A program made the translations under genes and the position numbers. Positions 11,910 through 28,479 of a DNA stretch of 64,000 bases are shown here, piece after piece. Every line of letters begins with the position of its first letter. Within the stretch, counting starts at the first letter, position 1. The notes beneath the pieces were generated by a model, which ran no database searches, had not been told where the DNA came from, and worked only from the letters and a program-made list of their open reading frames with translations. Origin of the DNA: Cycas panzhihuaensis (Eukaryota; Cycadophyta); contig CM041465.1 in assembly GCA_023213395.1 (NCBI GenBank), positions 180,055,741-180,119,740 of the forward strand. Reading direction: 5' to 3'.

Positions 11910-13606
11910 ATAAAACTATCAAGTGTCCTTACTTGACCTCAAAAGTTTTAAATTTTTTTCCATCTTTTCTTCCCCCTAAAGTTTTGAAATCAACAATTTT
12001 CTAAGATATAGGTAACCTTGTTGTCTAAAAAGCCTTACCATATTTATTTAAGTAAAACATTAATACTACAGCATGACAATGATCTATTGAGATATCCTTT
12101 GATGGTATATTCTCCCTTGGGTCATCTATCCTCCCTTAATATACCCTATTATTTTTATGTTTTGTAGAGTTGCCTCTTTCCACTTCTATATTTTATGGAG
12201 TTACCTCTTTCTACTATGTTAATCTATCTACTCAACTATATCCTTAGGTTCCTCATATATACCATCTATTACACAATAGAATTATCATTAAATAATCGAT
12301 AATCATCATCAAAATGAACCAATTACATCATTGTATAAAGGACTAAATAAATCATGGTCACACTAGATACAATTCAATAGTTTCTATAATAAGGATGAAA
12401 TCTATGTAAGGGCATCAATAACAACCAGAATATATAGGTAACCAGTCGCTATATTCTCCAATTATTAGAATTCTACTTAGATATATAGTTCATCATCCTA
12501 TCATCCCAAAGTTTGTATAAGACACAACCATCCACCATAGCACATAAGTAATCAGCTACTAAGCTCATTAGTTACTAGGACATCCCTTATATACATGGTT
12601 TATTATCACTGACTAAAAACTAATTCTCTAGGATTATTTTATGCCAATATATCTAATGTTGCGGAATGGAATTATTATTCTTGGAAGTTGATGCAATCAT
12701 TATTGTTATTAGAAGTTATTGTTATACTTGCTACTACCATCAAAATCTTATTATGGATAAGACAAAACCTTAAAAAATCAAAGATGAATAAAACTTACCA
12801 ACCATTATCTCATATAGTTGTACCTCATGGTCACCTTCTTCTTCTATACCTTGTTACTCTTATGTAACTCAAACATAGGAAGCATGTTATGCCCTAATCT
12901 CTTGTTAGTCCTATATGCATTTAGTTTTCCAAAAGCATGGATATAGGTTAAACTTCTAGCCATATAATGGATTAAGACCCTACCTTCCTCAAATTCTTTA
13001 ACAATAAGAATTATTATCTTCTTTGATTTCTTTACTTAAAATATTGTGATTTATCCTTCCAAGTTTATGCCATATTAATCAAATCTTTTTTCTTCCTTCT
13101 ATTTTTTTTTTATAAACTTTTAGTTTCACATCTGTTTCATTTTTAATTGTAGGATTCCTTTCTGATAATCTAACATAGCCATTTCCTTGTAGATTTGATT
13201 CTAAATCTTTTAACAAATAATCTTCTTTTATAAATATACTTGAAGTCTTGCTAGTATCCTTACCAACCACCTTATTTAGAAGCTTTTTAGATGAAAAATA
13301 ATTATCTTTGTCTTTAACAATACTTTGAAGAACAACTTCTTATAATTCCAAAGATTAACTAAAATACATTCTAGGCAATTAGTCTCCACCAATTGATGAT
13401 ATGACTAAGTAGTAGATTACTAATACAATGGTAATCACATGTTGACTACAATATCACCATTTGTCAAATATTAACATAAACAATTATTGGTGTAATAATG
13501 GTGAAAACTCTCCTTTGGTGTGTTGTTGTTATCACCTATCCATATCAAAGAAGCATCATAAATGATTTTTTAAACAAATTCTTAGAGATTTAAAACATTG
13601 TAATAG
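11910..13606 (-). pseudogene. heavily decayed copia pol remnant in F
   Basis: The clearest sign is the gag-pre-integrase motif on the minus strand near 13072-13020 (LIWHKLGRINHNILSKEIKE region, equivalent to LWHxRLGH). The open piece 13270-13079 just upstream would be the protease-to-integrase linker. Downstream to 11910 I see only stops and AT-rich sequence; no reverse transcriptase could be recognised. A primer-binding site at the right LTR edge is not convincing. Confidence 0.5.
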
Positions 13607-13772
13607 TGCTAAAATGTGTGCTCTCTACTTGTCACCAATAGAACTGAATGCAAGAAGGGAATACATAGGAGAATAATCATCACATTATTAGCCTAGAAGC
13701 ATAAGCACAATACACAAAATAGATTGAGGAAAACCTTACTTCATTAATATGAAGGGGATTGCACCAACTTGA
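13607..13772 (-). repeat. partial 5' LTR of F, cut by X2
   Basis: Direct repeat of about 11301-11465. It stops exactly where the X2 LTR begins, so X2 inserted into it or the two were joined later. Confidence 0.65.
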
Positions 13773-14163
13773 TTATTAGATTAATGTTTAGATGTGGATG
13801 AATTCATATGAAGACAAACATATGTATGAGTTATCTCAGTGATGTGATGAGTCAAAGGAGTTACTAATTCTTAAATAGACTTCTCACTCATAGGAGTTAT
13901 TGAGGTCCTTAATAGAGATGTGACAAGTACCACTCAATCATGGATTCTTGTATGAACTGTTACTAATTCAAATGTGTATATATAGGTGTATCATATGTGT
14001 AATGTACATGGATTGAAGAGGTCATTTTAAATGAATGAGATTTAGGTCATAGGTAGGCCAATTCTACCTAGAAATTCTCTCTTATCATTTTAATCAATTC
14101 ATGTCCTTTATTAAATGTTATTTTAATGAGTTTTATAGTTCTAATTTTTATCCTTATCTTATA
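13773..14163 (+). repeat. 5' LTR of X2 (X/D family)
   Basis: Same family as 8985-9385. The element's initial TG has become TT, as in X1, while the D copies keep TGTTAGATTAAC. Confidence 0.75.
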
Positions 14164-14248
14164 TTTGTTATTAGAATAGATTAATATTACAGATTATGAA
14201 TTAATTTTATAATTAAGGGAGTTGTTATAGGCTTGTCTAAAAATTTTA

Positions 14249-14740
14249 TTAGTTGTTATCTCTTATATAAGCTTCATCCAAAATATTTTCAAGTTGTTCA
14301 TTACACCATATACATTCTTCATCAAAATCAACATCATTCTCATTTTCTATTTGGTGGGCACCATCAACCCCATCCTCATTTAACATATAATCCCCATCAT
14401 CACCCTCAGTTGTTTCTTTCATTTTATTTCTAACAAAATGCAATTTCTCTTGGGGTGAGAGTACCTTTCAAATGCACTAACACCACTTTAATAAATTCTT
14501 AAACTCTTGTTTTCCTAAGACATGCAAATCATCACATAGTATTTTTATCTTATTAGTGGTCATAGAATGCTCCTTTATAGAAAATCATGTTGAATCATCA
14601 AAAGAAATATAAGTAATTGAGATAAGAACTTTCAAAGGCTTCTCTAACCAAACAAAATTTGAAATAGGGCATGTATTCCATGAAGTTATGATTCTTTCTT
14701 CATTGTTGTCCATTGCTTCTTTCTTAGCATAAGCTAAAGT
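14249..14740 (-). pseudogene. SPB1: captured SPB1 fragment, copy 2
   Basis: Homologous to 9471-9966 and in places better kept: NFVWLEKPLKVL, SITYISFDDST, KIKILCDDLHVLGK and QEFKNLLKW, where copy 1 has a stop in place of the Gln. The acidic stretch and CNEQLENILDEAYIRDN follow. Copies 1 and 2 carry different stops, so decay happened after they separated. Antisense to the LTR. Confidence 0.75.
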
Positions 14741-15771
14741 TTCAACTTTTGGATTAGTGTCTAGATTTTTCTATTGAAGGTAATGTTAGAGTGCCTCTTT
14801 GATAAATTTCAAGACTAATTTCATGTATTTAGACAAAGGTAATGGACATTGGTCTCATGCATCATGGCTCCATGATGAAGAAACACTTCTGCACTAAATT
14901 TTCCTAATACCAAAAAAGAGAGGATGTACATATTTACAAATCAATTAGGGTGAAGGATATAGAAGCATGATAAGGGTGCCATGCAGTAGTTCTATAATAA
15001 AGTTAGTGTTAGATGCCACATTCTCAAAATATAGATGCATAATAATAAGCACATCTCAGTAAGAAAGCTTTCTCAGATGCCCATCTACTTTTGTTGTTCC
15101 ATTAAAAGGTGTTGCACTATTGTAGTCATAGCTATGTAAAATTTATTATGCCATGTCATTCATAATTTATAAACAAGTACTCTGAATAGAAGACTATACT
15201 TGTTAAAATTATTCATTTACTATATAATACATTGAGCTCATTGTTTGATTTCTATGATCAGAATCATTTAATTCTTGGATATATCACTTGGGTGAATATA
15301 GAGGATGAAGAAATCCAATTGAATTGACATACACCTATAAACACTAAAAGAGATTAATGCCTATGAAGGAGAATTATAATTCTTGGGCCACTATGAAGGA
15401 CAATCTATGTAAATCTAAATTGATGGACATAGAAATTTGATGGAAATTTGGTTAACGCAAATGCCAAGTTATACTGCCATACCACATTAGCTTAAAATTA
15501 ATTTTTGTAATGTTTAAATATTTAAATATCTTTACTTTTAAGTCAAGATCGAACCCTTTATGTATTAAGCCCCTTTATATTAGCCTTGGTCATTTGTATT
15601 AAAAAGGTCTAAGGCTATTTTTGAGTCATAGGGGGATTATTTGATTAAACAAAGAATACATCTTTATTATTCTTATTAGTGTTCTTCTAAATGAACATTA
15701 TTATAGGGAGTGATTATGGCTCCCTGTGTAATGTTTGATGTTTTAACTTGATTCACTAGCACTTTGCGTAG

Positions 15772-16268
15772 TGAAAAGAAAAATATAACCATAGAAGCAA
15801 TGTATTAATAAAACTCTAAACCATGCAAATAATAAATAATATAAATAAACCAACTACATGATAAAAGACACTAGGAGATTTTGGTCTAAGTATATACCTT
15901 CTATTAATTTGAGTAATAGCTAAAGAATTATAGAGATGAAAATCCTAACTCTTTTCATCGACTCATCAAAGACTCATTTAATCTCCTTATATATGTTATT
16001 ACAAAAGAATATATAGACACAACTTTATAAGATATTACCTTGTGGTTTTATAATACAATGGACATAAACCATATGTCAAAAAAGACCCCCATAAAACACC
16101 CAATTTGTTTTTCAAGGGCTCTTACCCCTGAACCTCCATTTGGAGGGTTGCTAGCCCTTTAAACCCCTAAGTCGAGGGCCCTACAATAGACCCCTAAACC
16201 CCATGAAGAGGCTCAGGTGTAACACCTATACCTATATAATGGTTATAAAATGTTTATTATATCCAATA
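15772..16268 (-). repeat. 3' LTR of element B2
   Basis: Matches 4112-4595 and 8434-8975; ends ATATCCAATA in plus orientation, followed by the pyrimidine-rich complement of a polypurine tract (AATAAGTGAGAGAT on the minus strand). Confidence 0.8.
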
Positions 16269-16282
16269 ATCTCTCACTTATT

Positions 16283-19200
16283 AAACACTTTATAAAAAAC
16301 CTATATACATAACAACTAAATACTAAAATCATAAATTCCCATTACCTTTCTACACCATCTAAATGTTTCTATGTTAATAATCTTACTCAATAAGTCTATA
16401 ATATTCTCCTATTTAGTAATGTTTTTTAAGTCCACCTTATGGTCTTGAATAATTTCTCTCAAAAATGGAATTACACATCAATATGCTTCAACCTAGCATA
16501 AAATATGGGATTTTTTGTCAGGTAAATTACACTTTGACTATCATAATCTATCCACACAATATCTTGCTTGAATTTGACATCTGTGCATAATCTTTGTAAC
16601 TAAACTACTTCCTTGCATACATGAGTAGTTACTATATACTCTACTTTTATGCTAGAAAGTGCCATAACTTATTATTTTTTGCTTATCTAGCTAATTATGC
16701 CATCACAAAGGGTAAAAACATATCTATTTGTAGATCTTCTATTGTTAAGATCTTTAGCGCAATCAATGTCAACAAATCATTTTAAGTTCACTATTCTACT
16801 CTCTATGAGTTCTCCTTGGTAATAAATTCTATAATTTGAAGTACCCCATAAATACATGAAAATCCTTTTCACGACCATCCAATGCTCCTTGCTTGGGTTT
16901 TACATATATCTATTAACTACTCCCATTACATGGGTAATGTTCGGTTGAGTACAAACCGTTGTATATATTAGATAGCTAACTACACTAATATAAGGGATAA
17001 ATATCATGTATTCAACTTCTTAGTGAGTCTTTAGGTATTGTTTAACTAATAATTTTAAACCAATAATAAGAGGAACATTAACTAGTTTATTATCTTACAA
17101 ACTAAACCACTATAGTATCATCTCAATGTATTGTCTTTGGCTAAGTCAAATCTTCATATTTCTCCTATCTCTTATAATCTCAATGCCCAAAATAAAATGT
17201 ATAGCATCAAGGTCCTTCATCTCAAAATAAGATGTTAATTGGACTTTTATAAGTCAATTTATTTCTTTACCATTATCAACTAAAAGTATATCATCAATAT
17301 ATAGAGCCAAAATAATAAAGTAATCACTAATTTGTTTAAAATAGATACAATAATCCACTTTATTATGCATAAAACCATTTGTTAATATATATGAATATAA
17401 CATTTGTTACCACATTCTTGGTGACTATTTCAAGTCATATAATAACTTCTTCAACTTACACATAATATTCTCCTTCCCTCTAACTTTATAGTCTTTAAGT
17501 TATAAAATGTAAATTTCTTCCTTGAAGTCATCATAAAGAAACATAGTCTTCATATCTATCTAATCTATATTAAGATTAAAGGCAACTACTATAACTAATA
17601 AAGATCTAATTGAAGCCACCTTTATAATAAGAGAAAACACCTTATCAAAATCTATTCCCTTGACTTAGGATTAACCTTTTACTACTAAGCAAGCCTTGTA
17701 TTTTTTCATAATACCATCTACCAAGAACTTCTTCTTGAAGATCTATGTGTTATCAATAGGTTTTTTGCCATCAGGCAGATCCACCAAATCCTATATATTA
17801 TTTTTATCTAAGGCCATTATTTTTTCTTCTTTAGAATTCATTTAGAGTTGGCTCTCTTTTTACTCTAAAGCCTCACAAATAATACTTAGATCATCATTTA
17901 TAGTAAATAAAATAAAGAGGAGTGATAAAATTCTTGAGGAATATACTTATTAGCTTATCCTCTCTCATAAGTTGATCTCCTTAAAATGTAGGATTCTTGA
18001 GGTTAGGCTACCTCTACAACTAGTCCTTCCTCTTCAGTTGACTTATATTTTAATGTAAAATCTTTATCGCTTAGCTCTAATTATACCTTCTTAGAGTCTT
18101 CCAACTTTGGTTCTTCATCCTACTTTAGAGACTTGAACTCCTCTCTAAAGACAACATCATGACTATGTATAATTTTTTATATTTTAGGGTTATAAAGCTT
18201 GTACCCTTTAATACTGTCACCATAGCTAATGAAAATAGTCTTTTATGCTTTGAAATCAAGCTTAATCCTTTGTAAGTTAGAAATATGCACAAAAGCTTTA
18301 CAACCAAAAACTCTAAGATGACTAAGGGATGGCTTCTTATTAGACCATACTTCTTAAGGTGTTTTGTACACTAAGGTAGTCATTGGTGATCTGTTTACCA
18401 GGTAACTTATAGTCATCACAACATCAATCCATAATTTCTTCTCTAAACCAATAGCATTGAGCATTCTCTTTGATCTCTCTAGTAAGGTCATATTCATCCT
18501 TTTAGCAACTCTATTATGTTATTGTATATAGAAAGTTATCTTCTACTTTGCTATCCTGAATTACCTACAAAATTACTCAACTCCTTTGAACAAAACTAAC
18601 CTCTATTATCAATCCTAAATACTTTGATTTTCCTATCACTCTGATTTTCAACTAAGGCCTTGAATTCTTTGAATTTACTAAATACCTCATTTTTTTATCC
18701 GAGAAAATGTAATCATATATTTCTTGAGAAATTATCTATGAATAAAATAAAGTATTTGGACCCACCTAATGAGGGTATATCAACAGGTCCAAAAATATAT
18801 TGTATACCAATTGTAGAATACCCTTTGCTCTCTTTAAGCTTGAAGGAAAACTGACCCAATTTGATTTTTCATACACACAATACTCATAGAGATCAAAATC
18901 AAAGTAGCCATTAATTCTCCAAAGATGTCTTCTGCCATACCTTTAGAGAATAAATTATAAAGGCCTTTCTTTCCAATATTATCCAATCTCTAATGCCATA
19001 ATATAGTTTTACCAATAAGTGATACTTAGGTCTCGCCTATATTATTGTTACTTTCTATAATAGTGGGATTATAACTACTAACATACACCATGATTGTATT
19101 AAGCTTATATAATGTTCTAAATTAGACACATCTTACTAGTACCAATGCTTCTCAAACTATTATATAACTATATTTATTGAAAACCATTTCTATTCATATA

Positions 19201-20340
19201 TCACTTAATTAGCTAATAAATAATAAACTCATAGCTAAAGTAGGAATATGATTCACATTAAGGATAGTTTTAACCCTCCCATTCCTAAACTAAACATTCA
19301 CCCTTCTACAACCTACAATTTTATATGAGTAATTCTCTTTAAGGAATATTTCACCTCCATCAATACTTTTATATTCACAAAACCACTCCCTATAGGAAGT
19401 GACCTAAAGTAAAGCACTAAAGTCAATTAACTAAAACTCAATATTTGATAACTTACCTAAGGTTACTAAATAAACATTGCCATCAGCTTTATCAAAGGCT
19501 TTTGTTACCATGGAAAAAGTAGTTTTAGGTGACTTTTTCTTATTAATCTTAGCTCAATATTGGCTCTTCAAATAGTTAGCCTTCTTACACCTCTAGCATA
19601 CTAATGGGCCTCTAGCTAAAGATTTGGATTTCCCTCTAAACTTTGATTATATGTTCCTAGGTCTTTATTAGTTGTTATCTAGTATTCGAACTCTCATCAC
19701 TAATGCTTCTTTTAAATGATCTTTAAAATATTTTTAACCTATCTCTTATGATAACAGGGTGACAATAACATCATCAAATTTTAGGGTAAAGTAGTTGTGC
19801 TACTAATCATTATCACAAGATTATCTTAAGAATCAAGAAATGAATATAACAGGGTAATACACTTACCTTTCTTAGATATTATTATCCTAATTGAAATAAG
19901 CTAGATCACCATGGAGTTAAATGTAGTAAGATGATTTGCAACTGTATCTCCATCACTCATCTTCAGTGAATATAGCTTTTCCCAAAGAAATAGCTTACTA
20001 ACAAAGGACTTAGTCTACTAAAGAGCCCTTAGCTTATTCCATAGAATTTTAGTTATAGATTCTATAGCAACATTCAATAATATTATATCTAAAAGGTATA
20101 ACCTTATTAAATTGATTACTTTTAAATTAAACTTCTTCTAATCCTCATTAGCCATATTTGTAAGATTTATTTCTATGACAATGATCCATCGATCCTTTTG
20201 ATGAGGATATGTTCTATCTTTAACTTTTACAATTCAAAGTTTTGGCCATTGAACTTTTCAATATCTATATTCATAGTACTTGCCATAATCTTTGCACTCA
20301 AGTTCATTAAACAAGGCTCCTACTCATCAAATGGCTTTTC
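16283..20340 (-). pseudogene. decayed copia gag-pol of element B2
   Basis: Parallels B1 throughout. The reverse transcriptase catalytic motif is kept as LYIDDILL near 17308-17285, whereas B1 has YVDG. The integrase-to-reverse transcriptase linker region at 18307-18125 matches 6360-6270 in B1. Gag lies near 20290-19950 and the protease near 19510-19240. It has more stops and frame breaks than B1. Confidence 0.8.
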
Positions 20341-20358
20341 ATAAAAGTAAAACCCTTA

Positions 20359-20370
20359 GCTTTGATACTA
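20359..20370 (-). promoter_or_regulatory. primer-binding site of element B2
   Basis: Minus strand TAGTATCAAAGC, two mismatches from TGGTATCAGAGC; two bases from the LTR edge. Confidence 0.6.
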
Positions 20371-20372
20371 AA

Positions 20373-20584
20373 TAAAGAAAAAAATATAATTGTAGAAGTA
20401 ATATATTAATAGAACTCTAAACCATTCAAAGAATAAATAACATAAATAAACTAAGTATATAATAAAGAACATTAAGATATTTTAATCTAAGCATAGACTT
20501 TTTATTAATCTAAGCAATAGCTAAAAAATTACAGAGATGAAAATCTTAACTCTTCTCATCGACTCATCTAACCTCCATGCATAT
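20373..20584 (-). repeat. truncated 5' LTR of element B2
   Basis: Matches the start of the B-family LTRs up to the hexanucleotide region before GCATAT; the remaining 280 or so bases are displaced by element C and are not found later in the window. Confidence 0.75.
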
Positions 20585-20946
20585 TGTTGGGATAATGCCC
20601 AATTCACTTATGCAAATATACACCTAGGACCCCTCAATGCCACCTTGGTCCTTAGGTTACCTTGGTCCGCCTAGCATCATCAAGTAGTTGCCAGTAGCTG
20701 ACAAAAGAGCCGACGTAGCCACCAAGTTAAGTATTTAATTAATTATTTAATATTTTAATATTATTTTTAAATTTTAAATATTATCAAGTAGAGGTGCTTG
20801 TTGCCTCCCCAAATTGATCTATATATAGGGTGGGAATACCTCTTTGGAATTTTTTTTAACATCATCAACTCCTATTTTTAGAGAATTTTACACTTTGTAA
20901 TAATGCTTACTCACCGTAATCGTCCGCCTACACCTCGCTTCTAACA
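20585..20946 (+). repeat. 5' LTR of element C
   Basis: A 362-bp LTR with matching ends, TGTT at the start and AACA at the end. It begins TGTTGGGATAATGCCC and contains a TATA box, CTATATATAGG, at 20819-20829, about 128 bases before its end. It is only mildly decayed compared with its surroundings. No second copy is present in the window. Confidence 0.75.
20819..20829 (+). promoter_or_regulatory. TATA box in LTR of element C
   Basis: CTATATATAGG in the middle of the LTR, in plus orientation and at the usual place for the promoter that starts the retrotransposon transcript in the LTR. Confidence 0.5.
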
Positions 20947-20948
20947 TT

Positions 20949-20960
20949 TGGTATCGAGCA
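20949..20960 (+). promoter_or_regulatory. primer-binding site of element C
   Basis: TGGTATCGAGCA, two bases after the LTR end. It equals the tRNA-Met site TGGTATCAGAGC with one base missing. Confidence 0.65.
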
Positions 20961-24269
<3,309 letters not shown>

Positions 24270-27200
24270 ATGGCATCAAACTTTAGAAACATAATAATCC
24301 CTAAATTTGATGATAATAATTTTCTAAAGTAGAGTAGGATGATGAGACCCTTCCTCATTACTAATGACATGTGGAAGATTGTGAAAGCAATCTATAATAA
24401 GTTAGGATAGAATGTCACCGATGCTGAAAAGGTAACATACAAAGAAAATATTAAAAAGGACAATAAAACTCTTTTCCTTATATTCTATGCATTAAAAGAT
24501 CATATTTTCATATGGGTTAGTGAGTCAAATAAATTAAAAAACACATGGGATACCCTCCAGTTAATTTATAAAAGAGCCACATCATCTAAGCTTCAAAACC
24601 TTAGAAGCAAATTCGAAAATGATGCTAACAGAATTCATGACTAAAGTCTAAGATATAGTAAACAAGATAAGATCACTTAGAGATACATTAATAGAACAAA
24701 GAGTAGTTGAAAGAATATTGAGGTGTGTAGGTGTTGTAAGAACGTTTAAAATAGTAGCAATAAGTATAGGGGTTTCTAAAGATCTAAGCATACTAAAGAT
24801 GGAATAACTAAGTGCTATGTTGATGTCAGTTAAAGAGCAATAGAATTCTAATGAATCACTTAAGTATGTCTTTGCAACCAAGGTTACGATTCAATCTCAC
24901 TCTCAAGCGAGTACATCAAAATCTAGAGAGATCACCTCCTAAGAGAAGGGGTAGAAATCTTAAAAGGGATTTACGAGAAGATCCACCTAAATACCAAACT
25001 CCACATCAAAAGGGATAAAGAGGAAACCAACGAAATGTGAATCCTCCTAGGTATCCAAATCAAGAGAAACAACTTGAGGGACACTCATGTTGTCCTAATT
25101 ACTAAGGAAATATCCAAGCTATAAGATCAAATCAGGATTACTATGACAATGGATAAAAGGAAAATCTAGTTCCATATTATGAGGAAAGAGAGAGACCTTC
25201 CCACATTGAAAGAACTCATCCATAAAGTCAAAGTCTAAGTTATGGGAGAAGAGAGTCCCTATACTACTCCTATTGTCATTGTAGTAATCACACGAAAGAC
25301 ATATTTTTCAAAACATGGATCACCCACCAAAGGGAGTACAAATACTACTATAGAATTAAGGGATAATAATAGACTTTTCCTATCTAGTTTTAGTGCCAAA
25401 GAAGAAGAAGATGATAGTTGGTATATTGACTCAAGTTGTTCCACCCACATGACTCATAAGGAACATCTATTTCGTATCTTGGATAAAAGTAAAAGAGGTT
25501 CAATAATGTTTGGAGATGATACATCACATAAATCATTTAGTAGAGGTAATATAGCTCTCATGATAGATATAGGAAAGTATAGATACCTCGATGATGTATT
25601 ATATGTTCTTGCCTTAAAGAAAAATCTATTATCAATAGGGTGGATGATGGGACAAGATTACAAGATCATCTTTGACAATGGCGAGTGTACAATTAAGGAT
25701 AAGAGGAGAAGCAAGATAATTATTTCAAAACGCAAAATGATAAAAGATAGACTATTTAAACTTGTTCTTACTCCATTAAATACATATGCCTTGAGAACTA
25801 CAATCAAATTAGATAATGACTTATAACATAGGAGATTTGGACATCTTAACTATAGCAGTTTGGCCCTAATAAAAAGAATGGACATTGAATGGGTTACCTA
25901 ATATCAAAGTGGATAAAACTATATATGAAGGATGCCTACTTGGTAAACAACATAGGAAAATCTTTCCATATTTTAATTATTGGGCAACTGGTCTACTTTA
26001 GCTAGTCTATATAGATATCTATGGTCCTACGAATATCTCCTCATTAGTAGGAACACGTTATTTCATTATATTCATTGATGACTACACTAGGAAGACATGG
26101 GTATTCTTCCTCTAATTCAAATCATATATATTTTAATACTTTATTGACTTTAAAACCTTTGTGGAGTGATAAAGTGGACATAAACTACTCTCTCTAAGAT
26201 TTGATAATGGGGGAGAATTTATCTCCAACAAATTTAAGGTATATTGTGTATATCATGGGATTAGAAGGCAACTCACCAATCCCTATACCACACAACAAAA
26301 TGGTATAATAAAAAGAAAAAATTACACCATTGTCAAAATGGCAAGGTGCATGTTAAAAGATAAAAAATTAGGCCATGAATTTTGGGCAGAAGAAGTTCAT
26401 ACATCTATCTATCTACTTAATAGGTGCTCCACCAAAGCCCTAAGGTAGAATACACCTAAAGAAGCGTGGACATGCTATAAGCCAAATATACATCACATAA
26501 GAGTCTTTGGGTGCCTAGCTTATGCACATATTCCTGACCAAAGGAGATGTAAGTTGGATGACCATAGTATCAAGTGCATATTTCTTTGCTATAGTAAAAC
26601 TTCTAAATCATACAAAGTCTATGATCCTAAGTAAAAAAGGTTCTTGTTAAGTAGAGATATTAAATTTTAGGAAGATGCTTATTATCATGATACTCAATAA
26701 AAGAAAAAAGAAGTAATAATCAATTTTAACAAGTCCACCAAATAAAAGTACATGCCTTCTATGTTTGACTCTAGATGAGTCATCAATAAACCTAGTGGGA
26801 AAGGAACCTCTTCTCAACCTCCACCATAAAATCCTCCAAAATGGGTTCAAAAGAATCATGATATAAGCAATAATTTGGACAATAATCGGAGATCCACTCA
26901 CTCATATAGGGTAAACTTTGCCCTTATGAGCAAAGTGTTGGAGTCCCATAAGCCTCAAACTTTTGATGAGGCCAATACATATGCTTCTTGGAGAAAGGTA
27001 ATGGAAGATGAATACCACTCCATTGTTAAAAATGACACTTGGGAATTGGTTAACTTACCTCTAAATAAAAGAATAATTGGCACTAAGTGGATCTATAAAA
27101 CCAAGTTCTGTTATAATTGATCAATCGATAAATACAAAGCTAAATTAGTTACCAAAGGTTATGCCCAAAAAGAAGGTATTGATTATAATATAACTTTTAT

Positions 27201-28456
27201 CGCTATTGCTCAAATGGAAATAGTTTGAATGATGATGAGTTTGGCTACCTAAATGGGATGGAAATTCTATCAAATGGACATTAAAAGTGCCTTCCTTAAT
27301 GGTTATATTGAAGATGATATCTATGTCACACAACCCCTTGATTTTAAAGTCAGGGAGGAAGAAAATAAATTGTAAAAACTTAAAAGGTACTTTACAGTTT
27401 GAAATAAGCACCCAGGGCTTAGTATTCTTGAATTAACAAATACTTTAGAGATCAAGGCTTTGAAAGATCTCAAATAGACCCAAATCTCTACATTAAAATT
27501 AAGGGAGATTCTATCATAATTATAGGACTCTATATAAATAATCTTGTCTATACTAAAAATGACTCCCATCTTTTATGAAACTTTAAGGAATCCATGTGTA
27601 AGGAGTTTGAAATGACATATTTAGGATTAATACATTACTTCCTAGGTTTGGACGTATGGTAGGATAAGAATGGCATCTTCATCTCCTAACAAAAATATAC
27701 CCTAGATCTATTAAAAAAGTTCAAGATCACTGACTACAAATCATTGACAACTATAGTAGAAACATGAATTAAGCTTTCCAAATCAAATAACTCTACACCA
27801 ATTGATCCCAAACTCTATAGACAGCTAATTGGTAATTTGATCTTCTTAATATCCACTCGACTAGACATAACACACTTAGTTAGTGTTGTATCCAGATTCA
27901 TACAAGACCCAAAGACTACTCATTGTCAAGTAGCCAAAAGAATTCTTCGTTGTCTTAAAGGCACTTCAAAATATGGGATATATTATAAAGCTTCATCAAA
28001 CTTCCAATTGACAGGTGATATAGATTTAGATTAGCAAGTGACATCGATTATAGAAAATCAACTTCATGTTACATATTTAGTATGGGTTTGATAGCTATAG
28101 CATGGAGCACTAAGAAATAAAATATAGTTTCTCTACCTATAGCCAAAGCAGAATATAAAACAATAGTTATTGGTGAGTGTGAAATAGTGTGGTTGAGAAG
28201 ACTATTGTAAGACTTTAAGCTAAAATAGAAAGGCCCTACAAGAATTTGGTATGATAATCATAGTACAATATAGATGGAAAAGAACCTAGTTTTCCATGGT
28301 GGAATGAAATATATTAAGATGCAACATCTCTTTATACAAGAGCTAGTATAAGTAGGAGAGATTGAATTGGCATACTATAGTACTAAAGACCAAGCAGTAA
28401 ACATCTTCATAAAAGCATTAGGTAAAATCAAATTTCATAAATTTAGAGACATTTAA
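24270..28456 (+). pseudogene. decayed copia gag-pol of element C
   Basis: Gag starts at 24270 (MASNFRNIIIPKFDDNNF). The best preserved piece is 25242-25826, 194 codons open: remnant of a zinc knuckle ending KHGSPTKG, then the protease WYIDSSCSTHMTH (DSG changed to DSS) and its flap region. Gag-pre-integrase and integrase follow to about 26640. Reverse transcriptase begins at 26900-27120 (ANTYASWRKVMEDEY, GTKWIYKTK); its YVDD motif has become YINN near 27525. RNase H is at 27837-28034. Pol ends at the TAA at 28454-28456 after NIFIKALGKIKFHKFRDI. The 3' LTR is missing; element D sequence follows instead. Confidence 0.85.
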
Positions 28457-28479
28457 TAAATTCAAAGTGAAAGTAAAGA

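Larger units (their letters stand above)
11301..13772 (-). mobile_element. short Ty1/copia relic F
   Basis: Left LTR 11301-11896, polypurine tract 11897-11909, 1.7-kb interior, and the first part of the right LTR (13607-13772), which ends where X2 starts. The interior is too short for a full gag-pol, so the element is deleted or non-autonomous. F LTR pieces also follow both copies of D. Confidence 0.65.
13773..15771 (+). mobile_element. non-autonomous LTR element X2 carrying host SPB1 sequence
   Basis: Second copy of X1: LTR at 13773-14163, decayed primer-binding site TGTTATTAGAAT at 14166-14177, SPB1 fragment at 14249-14740 and the same tail up to TTCACTAGCACTTTGCG. It ends at the start of B2, the same junction as in X1. 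The interior from 14180 to 15771 aligns with 9400-10984 throughout by eye. Confidence 0.7.
15772..20584 (-). mobile_element. Ty1/copia LTR retrotransposon B2, 5' LTR truncated
   Basis: Sibling of B1 with 3' LTR at 15772-16268, polypurine tract at 16269-16282, decayed gag-pol, primer-binding site at 20359-20370 and only the first 212 bases of the 5' LTR (20373-20584). The 5' LTR is cut by the LTR of element C at 20585, showing that C inserted into B2. Confidence 0.8.

Noticed and set aside
14233-14433. His-rich plus-strand frame
   Set aside because: Complement of the acidic Asp/Glu stretch of the SPB1 fragment.
26647-26901. Minus-strand open frame repeated almost identically at 31983-32252
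   Set aside because: Antisense shadow of the integrase-to-reverse-transcriptase linker of element C; the repetition comes from the tandem duplication, not from selection.
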